This document shows, in pieces, positions 16,489-25,442 of a stretch of 61,029 nt of DNA. The DNA comes from an uncultured bacterium. GTDB lineage: Bacteria > Cyanobacteriota > Vampirovibrionia > Gastranaerophilales > Gastranaerophilaceae. Positions within the stretch are counted from its first letter, which is position 1, and each line of letters begins with the position of its first letter. The stretch is taken from positions 1 through 61,029 of the forward strand of contig CASFNW010000006.1 in NCBI GenBank assembly GCA_949296245.1, written 5' to 3'. Position numbers and translations under genes: made by a program. The notes under the pieces were generated by a model, which worked only from the letters and a program-made list of their open reading frames with translations, was not told where the DNA came from and did no database searches.

Positions 16489-17505
16489 ATGAAAGGACAG
16501 ATTTTTAAAATACATTCTGATTTTTACTATGTACATACACAAAATGAAGTGTATGAATGCAAAATCAGAGATGTCTTAAAAAAGAGAAAAGACAGTATAG
16601 TTGTCGGTGATTTTGCAGAACTTGAACAAATAAACGAAAACTCAAAACAGGCTTTTATATCAAAAGTTCTGCCGCGCGAAAGCTATATCCCAAGACCCAA
16701 AGTTGCCAATATAAATCAAGTAATTATTGTTTCTGCCATAAAAGAGCCTGAACTGGACTTTGAGCAGTTGAACAGATATCTCTGTTTTTGCGAATATTAC
16801 AATTTGCAGCCGGTTTTGTGCTTTAACAAAAATGATCTTGAGGGTGAAGAAGAGATTATTGCAAATATAAAAAGAATTTATGAACCGCTTAATTACACAC
16901 TGCTTTTTACTTCTGCACTGGAAGGCAACGGAATAGAAGAATTTAAAAATTTTTTAAAAGGAAAAATAACAGTACTCTGCGGAGCATCGGGTGTGGGAAA
17001 ATCTTCTTTGATAAACGCTGTCTGTCCTGATTTGAACCTTAAAACAAAACAGGTCTCCGAAAAAACGGAAAGAGGCACTCATACAACAAGGCATTGCGAA
17101 ATTATTACGCCGGAAGACGATTTGAAAATTGTTGACACACCGGGTTTCAGCCAGCTAAAATTTGATTTCTTGATGCCGGCACAGGTAAGCACCTTATTTA
17201 GAGAAATATCAAAAATCCGGACTGAATACGGCGTATGCAAGTTTTCTGACTGCCTGCATGAACAAGAAACAGGATGTAAAATACTTGAACATTTCGATAT
17301 GATTGATGAAACAAGATATCAGAGCTATCTTCAATTTGTTAAAGAAGCAAAAGAGTATAAAAAACAGGTTACATACAGCGGAAAGAAAAAAGAAACACGC
17401 TCAAAAATCGTGCATAACAGAGAAATTACAAAAATTAGCACTAAAAAACGCCAAACATCAAGACGTAAAAGTAATCAGGATATAGACAAGGAAATACACG
17501 AATAA
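16489..17505 (+). CDS. rsgA: Ribosome small-subunit biogenesis GTPase RsgA
   Basis: Circularly permuted GTPase that checks late 30S subunit maturation. It has 338 residues from the ATG at 16489. An N-terminal OB-fold (about 1-65) is followed by G4 (FNKNDL), then G1 (GASGVGKSSLIN, near 165), G2 (THTTRH) and G3 (DTPGF), the permuted order typical of the family. The zinc-finger region has CKFSDCLHEQETGC. The C-terminal 40 residues are an unusually basic Lys/Arg/Thr tail that probably binds RNA. An upstream in-frame ATG at 16378 would overlap tRNA-Glu and is rejected because a promoter lies between. Its stop overlaps the ispA start by 1 nt. Confidence 0.93.
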   Translation: MKGQIFKIHSDFYYVHTQNEVYECKIRDVLKKRKDSIVVGDFAELEQINENSKQAFISKVLPRESYIPRPKVANINQVIIVSAIKEPELDFEQLNRYLCFCEYYNLQPVLCFNKNDLEGEEEIIANIKRIYEPLNYTLLFTSALEGNGIEEFKNFLKGKITVLCGASGVGKSSLINAVCPDLNLKTKQVSEKTERGTHTTRHCEIITPEDDLKIVDTPGFSQLKFDFLMPAQVSTLFREISKIRTEYGVCKFSDCLHEQETGCKILEHFDMIDETRYQSYLQFVKEAKEYKKQVTYSGKKKETRSKIVHNREITKISTKKRQTSRRKSNQDIDKEIHE

Positions 17506-18392
17506 TGAAACAATCCGTAAAACAGCAGCTAAATGACTATATAAAACTTATAGAGCAAAAACTCGATGAATTTTTGCCGGTTAAATATCCGGAAGAAATC
17601 TGGGAGTCAATGAGATACTCTGTCCTTGCCGGAGGCAAAAGGCTTCGCCCCGTGCTGTGTCTTGAAACCTGCAGAGTTTTATCCGGAAGCTTTGAACAGG
17701 CAATACCGGCTGCATGTGCTATAGAAATGCTTCATACACAGAGTCTGATTCACGATGATTTGCCCTGTATGGACAACGATGATTACAGACGCGGAAAACT
17801 AACTAATCATAAAAAATTCAGTGAGTCTACAGCAGTACTTGCGGGTGATGCTTTACTGTCTTTTGCTCCGCAGATTATTATCCAAAAAACTCCCAAAACA
17901 GTTCCCCGGGAAAAAATCTTAAAAGTTCTTGAGGAGTTTCTTGTAAGCGCAGGAGCGGAAAAACTCATAGCCGGACAGGTTGTGGATATTGATTCAGAAG
18001 GCAAACAGATAGACAAAGATACTTTGCATTTTATTCACGAAAATAAAACCGCTGCGCTGTTTAAACTTTCCCTGCGAACAGGTGCAATATTAGGAGGTGC
18101 TGATGAACTGCAGCTTGCGGCTTTAACTGATTATGCAGAAAAAATAGGACTGGCTTTTCAGATAATGGATGATATTTTAGATGTAACATCTACTCTTGAG
18201 GAACTCGGCAAGACTCCGGGCAAAGATGCACTGGAAGAAAAAGCCACATTTGTAAGTCTTTACGGAATGGATACAGCAAAACAACGGGTGGCTTCACTTT
18301 GTGAGGAGGCTTGTGATATATTAAAAGAAAATAATATTGTATCTGATATTTTGCAAGAAATTGCAAACAGTATCACGGAAAGGGTTGCTTAA
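17505..18392 (+). CDS. ispA: Farnesyl/geranylgeranyl diphosphate synthase
   Basis: Trans-prenyltransferase joining isopentenyl diphosphate to allylic diphosphates to make C15 or C20 precursors for lipid carriers and quinones. The first Asp-rich motif is DDLPCMDND (near 84-92) and the second DDILDVT (near 222-228); GGKRLRP and HENKTAALF are also conserved. At 295 residues it is the usual length for IspA/CrtE enzymes. The chain-length product cannot be fixed by eye. It starts in the stop codon of rsgA (TAATG) and its own stop overlaps the next gene the same way, so the three genes form one translationally coupled operon. UppS and the UbiA enzyme elsewhere in the window would use its product. 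Confidence 0.92.
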   Translation: MKQSVKQQLNDYIKLIEQKLDEFLPVKYPEEIWESMRYSVLAGGKRLRPVLCLETCRVLSGSFEQAIPAACAIEMLHTQSLIHDDLPCMDNDDYRRGKLTNHKKFSESTAVLAGDALLSFAPQIIIQKTPKTVPREKILKVLEEFLVSAGAEKLIAGQVVDIDSEGKQIDKDTLHFIHENKTAALFKLSLRTGAILGGADELQLAALTDYAEKIGLAFQIMDDILDVTSTLEELGKTPGKDALEEKATFVSLYGMDTAKQRVASLCEEACDILKENNIVSDILQEIANSITERVA

Positions 18393-18850
18393 TGTTATAT
18401 GAAGCCGGTACAGCAGTAGAAGTTCTCGGGAACGGATTTATTTCTGCCTTTATCGCACAGGTTTTAAAATTTATTTACTTTTTAATTGTTCATAAAAAAA
18501 TTAATTTTAAAATTTTTACTACAACAGGAGGTATGCCGAGCTCTCACAGTGCAGGTGTAATAGCACTTTCTATGACTGTAGGTTACAATGAAGGAATGAA
18601 CTCTATTCCTTTTGCGATAGCTCTCGGGTATGCTTTTGTTGTAATGTATGACGCTGCCGGTATAAGACGTTCTGCAGGCAAAATAGCTGCAACAATGAAC
18701 AGGGTTATGGAAGAATTCTACGCTCACAGACCTTCTGCTGCCGGTGAAAAACTCAAAGAACTTCTCGGGCATACTCCTTTTGAAGTTTTCATGGGAGCGA
18801 TTCTCGGGATTGTTGTTTCTTATGTAATACATTTTTTCATTCTTCAATAG
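18392..18850 (+). CDS. DUF212 (divergent PAP2-type) membrane protein
   Basis: A 152-residue membrane protein of the DUF212/YuiD family, a divergent relative of PAP2 phosphatases and haloperoxidases. It keeps the family signature TTGGMPSSHSAGVIAL (about 46-61) and YDAAGIRRSAGK (about 88-99), with about four membrane helices. The PSSH motif is shared with PAP2 phosphatases, so lipid phosphate chemistry is plausible. Its position directly after ispA, overlapping by 1 nt, suggests a role with prenyl diphosphates. That role is inference. Confidence 0.88.
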   Translation: MLYEAGTAVEVLGNGFISAFIAQVLKFIYFLIVHKKINFKIFTTTGGMPSSHSAGVIALSMTVGYNEGMNSIPFAIALGYAFVVMYDAAGIRRSAGKIAATMNRVMEEFYAHRPSAAGEKLKELLGHTPFEVFMGAILGIVVSYVIHFFILQ

Positions 18851-18861
18851 CGTGATAAAAT
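18851..18861 (+). promoter_or_regulatory. Extended -10 promoter giving a leaderless kinase mRNA
   Basis: TGATAAAAT (TG at 18853, box 18856-18861) lies 7 nt before the ATG at 18869, just after the DUF212 stop. Confidence 0.5.
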
Positions 18862-18868
18862 ATAAAAC

Positions 18869-20554
18869 ATGCCTGATAGTAATTTTAGTTTATACAATAA
18901 CTTTGATACTGCGGTTTTGATTTTGGACAGCAGTAAAAAAATTGTGTTTAAGAATTTGAGTTTTGTAAAAAATTTTGGCGGTGTCAAAAATTTAGAAAAA
19001 TTCGGAAACTATTTTTCTTTTGACATTTGTATGCTTGATTCTGACAATTTGATGGAAGCAAATCCGGTTACTTTTGCTATTGACTCACAGGAAAGCTTCA
19101 GTGCAAATGCTGTTTATCAAAAAACAAAAGAACAGTTTTTTTACTATCGTATAAAATCATTTTTGCAAAATGAATATAAAGTTCTTGTATTCAAAAATAT
19201 TACTCCTGAAATTTTATTTGAAGAAACAGAAAAAAAATACGCTTTTATACGCCAGCAGTATCTTACACTTGCAGAAGAAAATAAACAGTTTGCAGCCTTG
19301 CAGCAAAAATCACAGGCACAAACCGTAAAACTGGCTTTAATGCATAGAATTTCAAATGTAATTAGAGAATCAATGGATTTGAATAAGATTATTGATTCCG
19401 CATTAAAAGAACTTTTTAACCTTTTTGGAGCAATAAAGGTATATTATGCAGAAGCGGACGACAAAAATTTTTATATCAAGGAAGTTTATCCTGAAAAGTA
19501 CAAAAAAGTAATCGGAGAAAAAGCAGACTTTTCATCAGATACAAAAAAAAGCATACGAAAAAAAGAAATAAAAGTAGGCGCGTGCATAAAAGATTATCTT
19601 AACAGTACAAATACTTTTCCTGTTCAGCTCAACAGAATAATAGTGCCGGTATCAAGGCTTCAGAATATACTGGGGCTTTTGATAATTTATACGGGTCAAA
19701 AATTTTATGATGATTCTCAAAATGACGTACTGCAGTCCATAGCCTCGCAGCTTGGCTCAGCAATTGTACAGGCATCTTTGTTTTCACAGATTAAAGAAAA
19801 AAATCAGGAGCTTGAAAATACACTGACAGAGCTGAAAGAAACTCAGCTGCAGCTTATCAATTCCGAAAAATTGGCCTCCTTAGGCCAGCTTGTAGCCGGA
19901 GTTGCCCACGAAATTAATACCCCGCTCGGTTCGATAAATGCAAACAACGATATTTTATCAAAACTATTGTCCAAACTTTCTGAAGAGTGTGATGATTCTT
20001 CTATTTTGGAAAATATCCAAAATATAAACAAAATTGATAAAGAAGCAATAAAAAGAATAAGCGGTATTGTCCGGAGTCTTAAACGTTTTGTCCGGCTGGA
20101 TGAGTCTGATTTACAGCATGCGGATATTAATAAAGAACTTGATTTAACTCTTGAGCTTATAAAACATGAAACAAAAAATAAAATAGAAATTATAAAAAAT
20201 TACGGTGATATTCCGCAGATAAAATGTTATCCCAACATGCTTAATCAGGTTTTTATGAATATTCTTATCAATGCCTGCCACAGTATTGAAAAAAAAGGAA
20301 CAATCACTATTACAACAGCATTTAAGGATAATATTTTAACAGTAAAAATAAAAGATACAGGCTGCGGTATTGACGACAGTATTAAAGACAGGATATTTAC
20401 AGCCGGTACAACAACAAAAAAGATAGGAATCGGCACAGGTCTCGGGCTGGCAATTTCTCAAAAAATTATCCAAAAACACAACGGCAGTATAAATTTTAAA
20501 ACGCAAAAGAGCAAAGGTACGGAATTTGTGATAAAAATCCCCGCACAAAACTAA
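18869..20554 (+). CDS. GAF-domain sensor histidine kinase
   Basis: A 561-residue soluble kinase. The N-terminal PAS-like region (about 5-115) leads into a coiled coil, then a GAF-like domain (about 150-305). A second coiled coil (KEKNQELENTLTELKETQ) precedes the phospho-acceptor segment LASLGQLVAGVAHEINTPLG. The ATPase domain shows NILINACHSIE, IKDTGCGIDD, FTAGTTTK and GTGLGLAISQ. The ASLGQLVAGVAHEINNP-type H box is typical of cyanobacterial and deltaproteobacterial kinases. All catalytic motifs are intact. No response regulator is adjacent, so it is an orphan in this window; the convergent neighbour is cobO. Confidence 0.91.
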   Translation: MPDSNFSLYNNFDTAVLILDSSKKIVFKNLSFVKNFGGVKNLEKFGNYFSFDICMLDSDNLMEANPVTFAIDSQESFSANAVYQKTKEQFFYYRIKSFLQNEYKVLVFKNITPEILFEETEKKYAFIRQQYLTLAEENKQFAALQQKSQAQTVKLALMHRISNVIRESMDLNKIIDSALKELFNLFGAIKVYYAEADDKNFYIKEVYPEKYKKVIGEKADFSSDTKKSIRKKEIKVGACIKDYLNSTNTFPVQLNRIIVPVSRLQNILGLLIIYTGQKFYDDSQNDVLQSIASQLGSAIVQASLFSQIKEKNQELENTLTELKETQLQLINSEKLASLGQLVAGVAHEINTPLGSINANNDILSKLLSKLSEECDDSSILENIQNINKIDKEAIKRISGIVRSLKRFVRLDESDLQHADINKELDLTLELIKHETKNKIEIIKNYGDIPQIKCYPNMLNQVFMNILINACHSIEKKGTITITTAFKDNILTVKIKDTGCGIDDSIKDRIFTAGTTTKKIGIGTGLGLAISQKIIQKHNGSINFKTQKSKGTEFVIKIPAQN

Positions 20555-20588
20555 TCGGGGAATTATATAGCAACACCTTAAAATCCGC

Positions 20589-20618
20589 AAAAAAAAGGGA
20601 GCTTTTTTCAAACCTCCC
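20589..20618 (-). terminator. Rho-independent terminator of cobO
   Basis: On the minus strand GGGAG, a 12-nt loop, CTCCC and eight T residues follow the cobO stop by about 55 nt. Confidence 0.8.
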
Positions 20619-20674
20619 ATATTTCCCCATTTCTCCGTATATTTACGCTTCATTTAAGCTATAAATGTTTAGCG

Positions 20675-21208
20675 TTAATATTCGATACCTTGTCTTGCCA
20701 TAACACCCATATCAAAGTAGTGTTTAATAGGCTTCATTTCTGTAACCAGATGTGCCAGCGCAACCAGCTCCGGATGAGCATATCTGCCTGTAAGCACAAT
20801 TTCAAGATTTTCCGGTTTGTTTAACAAAACTTCTTTTACTTCTGATACTTTAATCATGTTCATTGCAACACAAATGTTTAATTCATCAAGAATAATAAGC
20901 TGGTATTCGCCGCTTTGGATAGCCTGTTTAGCCAATTCCCAGCCTTTTTTAGCTTCTTTATAGTCTTCCATACAAACATTGTGCTTGTAAACAACTCTAT
21001 CCATACCAAACTGGTGAACTTCCAGATTAGGTAAAAATTGTCCGGCAGAAGCTATTTCACCATATGTAGTACCGGAATCACCTTTTGTAAATTGTATAAC
21101 AAGAACTTTCCAGCCATGACCCAAAGCACGTAAAGCCAAACCTAATGATGCTGTTGTTTTACCTTTTCCATCGCCAGTGTAAATCTGTATGTAACCGTGC
21201 TCTAACAA
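20675..21208 (-). CDS. cobO: Cob(I)yrinic acid a,c-diamide adenosyltransferase
   Basis: ATP-dependent enzyme of the CobA/CobO/BtuR family that attaches the adenosyl group to cobalt(I) corrinoids, giving the coenzyme form of B12. The 177 residues include the P-loop TGDGKGKTTASLG (11-23), VIQFTKG, and LIILDELN with its Walker-B-like aspartate. The length matches the CobO/BtuR type. It begins at TTG with GGAGG 9 nt upstream. No other cobalamin synthesis gene is near, so here it probably works in salvage of imported corrinoid. It is functionally linked to the cobalamin riboswitch in front of nrdDG: adenosylcobalamin is the usual ligand of such switches. Confidence 0.93.
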   Translation of the reverse strand: MLEHGYIQIYTGDGKGKTTASLGLALRALGHGWKVLVIQFTKGDSGTTYGEIASAGQFLPNLEVHQFGMDRVVYKHNVCMEDYKEAKKGWELAKQAIQSGEYQLIILDELNICVAMNMIKVSEVKEVLLNKPENLEIVLTGRYAHPELVALAHLVTEMKPIKHYFDMGVMARQGIEY

Positions 21209-21769
21209 AATTTATCCTCCGTATGACAAATTGAGATTCTTATCTCATTCATCATTATAAATGTATTTTGACTGTCTTGCTTCGATTAAATGGAGTATTC
21301 TGCTCTCATTTTTCAAGCTAGTGCGGAATAAGAATAAAAACCGACCTAAGCTATGTTAAATCTGAATAATCCAACATAAAATCGGTTATCCCCTAAATCT
21401 GTATTTTATATTCTATAAAATTTTGATTAATTTCCGAACTTGTATATCAATATTAAAACAAATTTTTCCGTCATGGGCAATTTTTATTTTATCCATGCTA
21501 TTTATTTTACAATTTTACTGCTGTAGTAACCGCATAACAGCAATAGCAACAAGTATTTCAAGTGTATTATAAAAACTTTTACATTATTTTTTTCATATTT
21601 CTTTATAAAGACTTGAAACCATGAATTTGCATATATTAGGTCTTTTTTTATAAAAATAATTTTAGTTAAACTTTTGTAATTATTTTTTGATTTTTCAAAA
21701 AATATAATTTATAAAAGTAAAATTTTACATATATGTAAAGATAACTTTTTATGCTAACATAACTTTGTT
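21209..21769. other. AT-rich gap between cobO and comM
   Basis: This 561-bp divergent spacer holds no supported gene. On the minus strand a TATAAT box (21254-21259) lies 45 nt before cobO. An imperfect hairpin (AACCGA 21339-21344 with TCGGTT 21382-21387, and ATGTT with AACAT inside) has a T-rich minus-strand tail and could be an attenuator or a terminator. The conserved B12-aptamer core is not present here. The right part (21400-21750) is very AT-rich and ends in the comM promoter. Confidence 0.5.
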
Positions 21770-23320
21770 ATGGTTTCTCAGGTAATAAGCGCAACAGTCA
21801 TAGGAATAGAATCTTATAAAATCCTTGTGGAAGTGGATTTTGTACAATCAATTCCCTCTGTGGTAATTGTGGGATTGCCTGATACTGCAGTATCAGAAGC
21901 AAAAGAACGTGTACGTTCAGCAATAAAAAACTCTAATTTGTCTTTTCCAAACCAGAAGGTTGTCATAAATCTTGCGCCGGCTGATATTAGAAAAGAAGGG
22001 ACAAATTATGACCTTCCTATTGCTGTAGGCATACTGGCAAGAGACGGTATAATCGACGACAAATTGCTTGAAAATACCGCATTTTTAGGAGAATTATCTT
22101 TAGATGGCTCTCTAAGGCCTGTAAACGGGATACTGCCAATTGTTTCAGGGCTGAAAGAACTTAATATAAAAAAGGTTGTTGTACCGAGAGAAAATGCAAA
22201 AGAAGCAGCTCTTGTACCGGATATAAAAGTTCTGTGCGCGGACAATCTGAATGATGTTGTATGCCATTTTGGAGTTACAAAAGAAAATTACAAAGAGCTT
22301 GATATCTGTGAAATTGATATAGATGATTACTTAAACGACTATACAACAACAAATTTTGAATATGATTTTAAAGACATAAAAGGACAGCTAAAAGCAAAAA
22401 AGGCTCTGGAAATTGCTGCAGCAGGAGGCCATAACATTCTTATGGCTGGGCCTCCGGGATCGGGTAAAACTCTTTTATCAAAAAGTTTTGCATCTATTCT
22501 TCCTCCTCTTGAGCTTGAAGAAGCAATTGAACTTACAAAAATCTACAGTGTATCAGGTCTTTTACACAATGATAGTCCTTTGATTAATAAACGTCCGTTT
22601 CGTTCCGTTCATCATACGGCATCACCGGCAGGTATAATAGGCGGAGGTTCTAACCCTAAGCCGGGAGAAATTACGCTTGCCCACAGAGGAGTGCTGTTTT
22701 TGGACGAAATTGTAGAATTTCCCAGAAGCGTACTGGAAGTTTTAAGGCAGCCGTTAGAAGACGGTGAGGTTGTAATTTCAAGAGCACAGAGCAGTGTAAA
22801 ATATCCTGCGGATTTCATGTTGTTAGGCGCAATGAATCCATGCCCTTGCGGTTATCTCGGCGATTCAAAAAAACAGTGCACCTGCTCGGAATTTCAAGTT
22901 CAAAGATACCGTTCAAGACTTTCAGGCCCGCTTCTAGACAGGATAGATATTCAGATAGAAGTCCCGAGGCTGAGTCCCGAAGAACTTTTAAATACAAAAA
23001 TTAAATCCGAATCCTCTGCAGATATAAGAAAACGTGTAATTAAAGCAAGGAAAATTCAGGCTCAAAGATATAAAGATTACAAAATTTTGACAAATTCCCA
23101 GCTCACAGCAGAGCTTATAAAAATATTCTGCAAGCTTGATGAAAAAAGTGAAGAGCTTCTGCGTACGGCCATAACCCGTTTTAATCTGTCAGGACGTTCG
23201 TATGACAGGATATTAAAACTTGCAAGAACAATTGCCGATATTGAAAATTCAGAAAATATCGAAAGTGCGCATATTGCTCAGGCCTTGCAATACAGAAATT
23301 TTGTAGAAAATAACATATAA
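21770..23320 (+). CDS. comM: YifB/ComM-family Mg-chelatase-like AAA+ ATPase
   Basis: AAA+ helicase-like protein of the ComM family, which in transformable bacteria drives branch migration when donor DNA recombines with the chromosome. The N-terminal ribosomal-S5-like fold (about 1-165, with VEVDF and VGLPDTAVSEAKERVRSA) is followed by Walker A GPPGSGKTLLSK, Walker B GVLFLDEI and the four-cysteine CPCGYLGDSKKQCTC region near 360-375. The C-terminal domain ends GRSYDRILKLARTIADI. At 516 residues it is full length. An extended TGCTAACAT box 9 nt before the ATG and the lack of a ribosome-binding site suggest a near-leaderless mRNA. No other competence genes are in the window. Confidence 0.93.
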   Translation: MVSQVISATVIGIESYKILVEVDFVQSIPSVVIVGLPDTAVSEAKERVRSAIKNSNLSFPNQKVVINLAPADIRKEGTNYDLPIAVGILARDGIIDDKLLENTAFLGELSLDGSLRPVNGILPIVSGLKELNIKKVVVPRENAKEAALVPDIKVLCADNLNDVVCHFGVTKENYKELDICEIDIDDYLNDYTTTNFEYDFKDIKGQLKAKKALEIAAAGGHNILMAGPPGSGKTLLSKSFASILPPLELEEAIELTKIYSVSGLLHNDSPLINKRPFRSVHHTASPAGIIGGGSNPKPGEITLAHRGVLFLDEIVEFPRSVLEVLRQPLEDGEVVISRAQSSVKYPADFMLLGAMNPCPCGYLGDSKKQCTCSEFQVQRYRSRLSGPLLDRIDIQIEVPRLSPEELLNTKIKSESSADIRKRVIKARKIQAQRYKDYKILTNSQLTAELIKIFCKLDEKSEELLRTAITRFNLSGRSYDRILKLARTIADIENSENIESAHIAQALQYRNFVENNI

Positions 23321-23349
23321 TTTCATTGGAACTTTTAAAACAACCGGTG

Positions 23350-24480
23350 CTATCTTACAAGTTTGCCGTCAGAGATTTTAAATATTTCAACATCTTTTAA
23401 ATACTCATCATCAAAGTGCAGGGTATCTACAGAGGTAATAATAGTTTGTATATTTTCACCGATTGCATTTAAAAGATAATTCTGTCTTATATTATCGAGT
23501 TCAGCCAGTACATCGTCCAGAAGCAATACCGGCGTATCATCTATTTTTTCTTTTATAAGTTCAAGTTCCGCAAGTTTCAAACTCAGAACAATTGTCCTTT
23601 GCTGTCCTTGAGAAGCGAATTTTTTTGCTTCTATGCCGTTTATAAAAAATGAAACATCATCCCTGTGCGGCCCGACAAGAGCCTGTGCACGGATAATTTC
23701 TTCAAGTTTTCTTTCTTCAAGCTTCTGCGTAAATTTATTTGCAATTTCTTCTACAGTTAAATCTTTTTGCAGACAAAAATCTATATCTTCCGCTACTGTT
23801 GAATTATATACAGTAGTCAGCGTTTCATTTTCCGCAATCTGCAGATGCTTTTCCATAGCAATTTTTTGGAGTTCTTTTAAAAATTTCAAACGTAAAAATA
23901 TTATGTTGCTTCCGGTAACGGTCATCTGGCTGTTAAATACATCAAGCAGGCTTGTGTCCGCATTAATATTGCCTTTTATTTCTTTAAGGTGGTTGTTTTT
24001 CTGGATACGGATTTTATTATATTTGGAAATCCTGTCCGGATATGCAGGATAAATCTGGCTTATTGCCATATCAAGCCAGCTTCTTCTGTCATCGGGGACA
24101 CCGCGCAATAACAGCAGGTCATTGACGGAAAAAGATACCACTGACAGATTTGTACAAAATTCAGATGATTTATTCTTTTTGACCTGATTTATTTTTAACT
24201 CTTTTCTTTTTGGCGGATTTATCAGAACTTCCAGTTCTTTTTCCATATCATTTTTTAAAACTACCGCTTTTAGTTTTGCAAAATCTTTTCCCCACAGAAT
24301 CAGCTCGCTGTCGGTTTTTGCACGTGCAGAACCCAGACACGACAAATAATACAATGACTCAAGCAGGTTTGTCTTTCCCTGTGCATTTTTGCCTATCAAA
24401 AGAATTTTGTTATGAGAAAATTCGAGGCTCAAATCCTCGTAATTTCTAAAATTCTTCAATTCAACAGACTTTACAAACAT
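23350..24480 (-). CDS. recF: DNA replication and repair protein RecF
   Basis: SMC-like ATPase that helps load RecA at gaps in single-stranded DNA. The 376 residues include Walker A IGKNAQGKTNLLES (29-42), the SQGQQRTIVLSLKLAE signature, and Walker B LLLDDVLAELD. Length and domain order are normal. It is not next to dnaN or gyrB as in many bacteria; instead it follows an HD-domain gene by 7 nt on the same strand, so those two are likely cotranscribed. It converges on comM with a 29-nt gap. Confidence 0.94.
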   Translation of the reverse strand: MFVKSVELKNFRNYEDLSLEFSHNKILLIGKNAQGKTNLLESLYYLSCLGSARAKTDSELILWGKDFAKLKAVVLKNDMEKELEVLINPPKRKELKINQVKKNKSSEFCTNLSVVSFSVNDLLLLRGVPDDRRSWLDMAISQIYPAYPDRISKYNKIRIQKNNHLKEIKGNINADTSLLDVFNSQMTVTGSNIIFLRLKFLKELQKIAMEKHLQIAENETLTTVYNSTVAEDIDFCLQKDLTVEEIANKFTQKLEERKLEEIIRAQALVGPHRDDVSFFINGIEAKKFASQGQQRTIVLSLKLAELELIKEKIDDTPVLLLDDVLAELDNIRQNYLLNAIGENIQTIITSVDTLHFDDEYLKDVEIFKISDGKLVR

Positions 24481-24487
24481 ATCTGAC

Positions 24488-25408
24488 CTATGCTGCGCTC
24501 AAGTGATTGTGTATTACAGAGCTTATTTCCTTAAATCCCCTGTCCAGAACATCTTTATATCTTTCATAAAATTCGCCGTCTCTTTTAACAGCTTTTAAGT
24601 CCGCTTTTGCCATGATTGCAAGCATCAAAAAATCATTTCCGTTTTTCAATTCATCTGCAAAATCTTCTGCAGAGGTGATACCTTTATTATATCTTTCCAG
24701 CCAGTCATGATTTTTTATAATCAAACATATTCTTTTTCTCAAATCAGAGGTCATGCCGAATTTATTCAGAATAAATCCCGTATCCTTTGCTCCGCAAGAC
24801 GGATGTGATTTGTCAATTTCGCCTTCTTTTTTTGTAATGTCATGCAGCAAAACTGCTATCTGCAGCACCCTTCTGTCTTCTTCCGGCAAAGAGGTGTATT
24901 TTGGGTTCTGCATAACACCCTGCAAAACTTTCAGGGTATGCACATCCACACTGTAACTGTGTGTTTTATGCTGGACTTTATCTATTAAAGTTAAAAACTC
25001 GGGCAGTGCTTTGACTATAACATTTAAGTATTTAGCCATGGCTTTGTTATTATATACAACAACTTCATTATCCAGAGTAAAGCGTTTTACGCAGTCAAAA
25101 ATCTTTACAGCATCCGGAGTAATATCATCCCTATCAAGGTTAACAACGGAAGGATAGCCTTTTATTGTATTTTTTCCTTCCGCATTCTTTTCAATTACAA
25201 ATCCGAAAAATCCTGTCATATCAGTTTGTACATTCGTATCATAATGTGAAATTATTCGTATTATATCGGATATAAAATCTGCTCTTGAATATTTAAGCCC
25301 GGGTTTAAAGTCAAATGATTCAATGTCCGTATGCATAAACAATCCGTCAGGAGATTCTATATCACCCAAAACTTTATAAAATTGTTCTTTTAATTTTTCA
25401 TCTGCCAT
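24488..25408 (-). CDS. HD-domain protein
   Basis: A 306-residue soluble protein. The central region has the HD metal-binding pattern: SYSVDVHTLKVL supplies the first His, VLLHDITKKEG supplies the His-Asp pair, and HPSCGA and IKNHDWLERY supply later ligands, as in HD phosphohydrolases related to tRNA nucleotidyltransferase C-terminal domains. The N-terminal 110 residues are not recognised. The substrate is unknown; nucleotides or a cyclic dinucleotide are possible. A TACAAT box 6 nt before the ATG indicates a leaderless mRNA. It is the first gene of a two-gene unit with recF, which hints at a link to DNA metabolism. Confidence 0.82.
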   Translation of the reverse strand: MADEKLKEQFYKVLGDIESPDGLFMHTDIESFDFKPGLKYSRADFISDIIRIISHYDTNVQTDMTGFFGFVIEKNAEGKNTIKGYPSVVNLDRDDITPDAVKIFDCVKRFTLDNEVVVYNNKAMAKYLNVIVKALPEFLTLIDKVQHKTHSYSVDVHTLKVLQGVMQNPKYTSLPEEDRRVLQIAVLLHDITKKEGEIDKSHPSCGAKDTGFILNKFGMTSDLRKRICLIIKNHDWLERYNKGITSAEDFADELKNGNDFLMLAIMAKADLKAVKRDGEFYERYKDVLDRGFKEISSVIHNHLSAA

Positions 25409-25414
25409 AATTAC

Positions 25415-25442
25415 ATTGTAATAATAAATTATTCAATAACAA
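25415..25442 (-). promoter_or_regulatory. Promoter giving a leaderless HD-protein/recF mRNA
   Basis: On the minus strand TTGTTA (25437-25442), 16 nt, TACAAT (25415-25420), then 6 nt to the ATG at 25408. Confidence 0.5.

Noticed and set aside
21209..21400. Cobalamin riboswitch before cobO
   Set aside because: The GGTGAAA...GCAGCCGT type core seen at nrdD is absent from both strands here.
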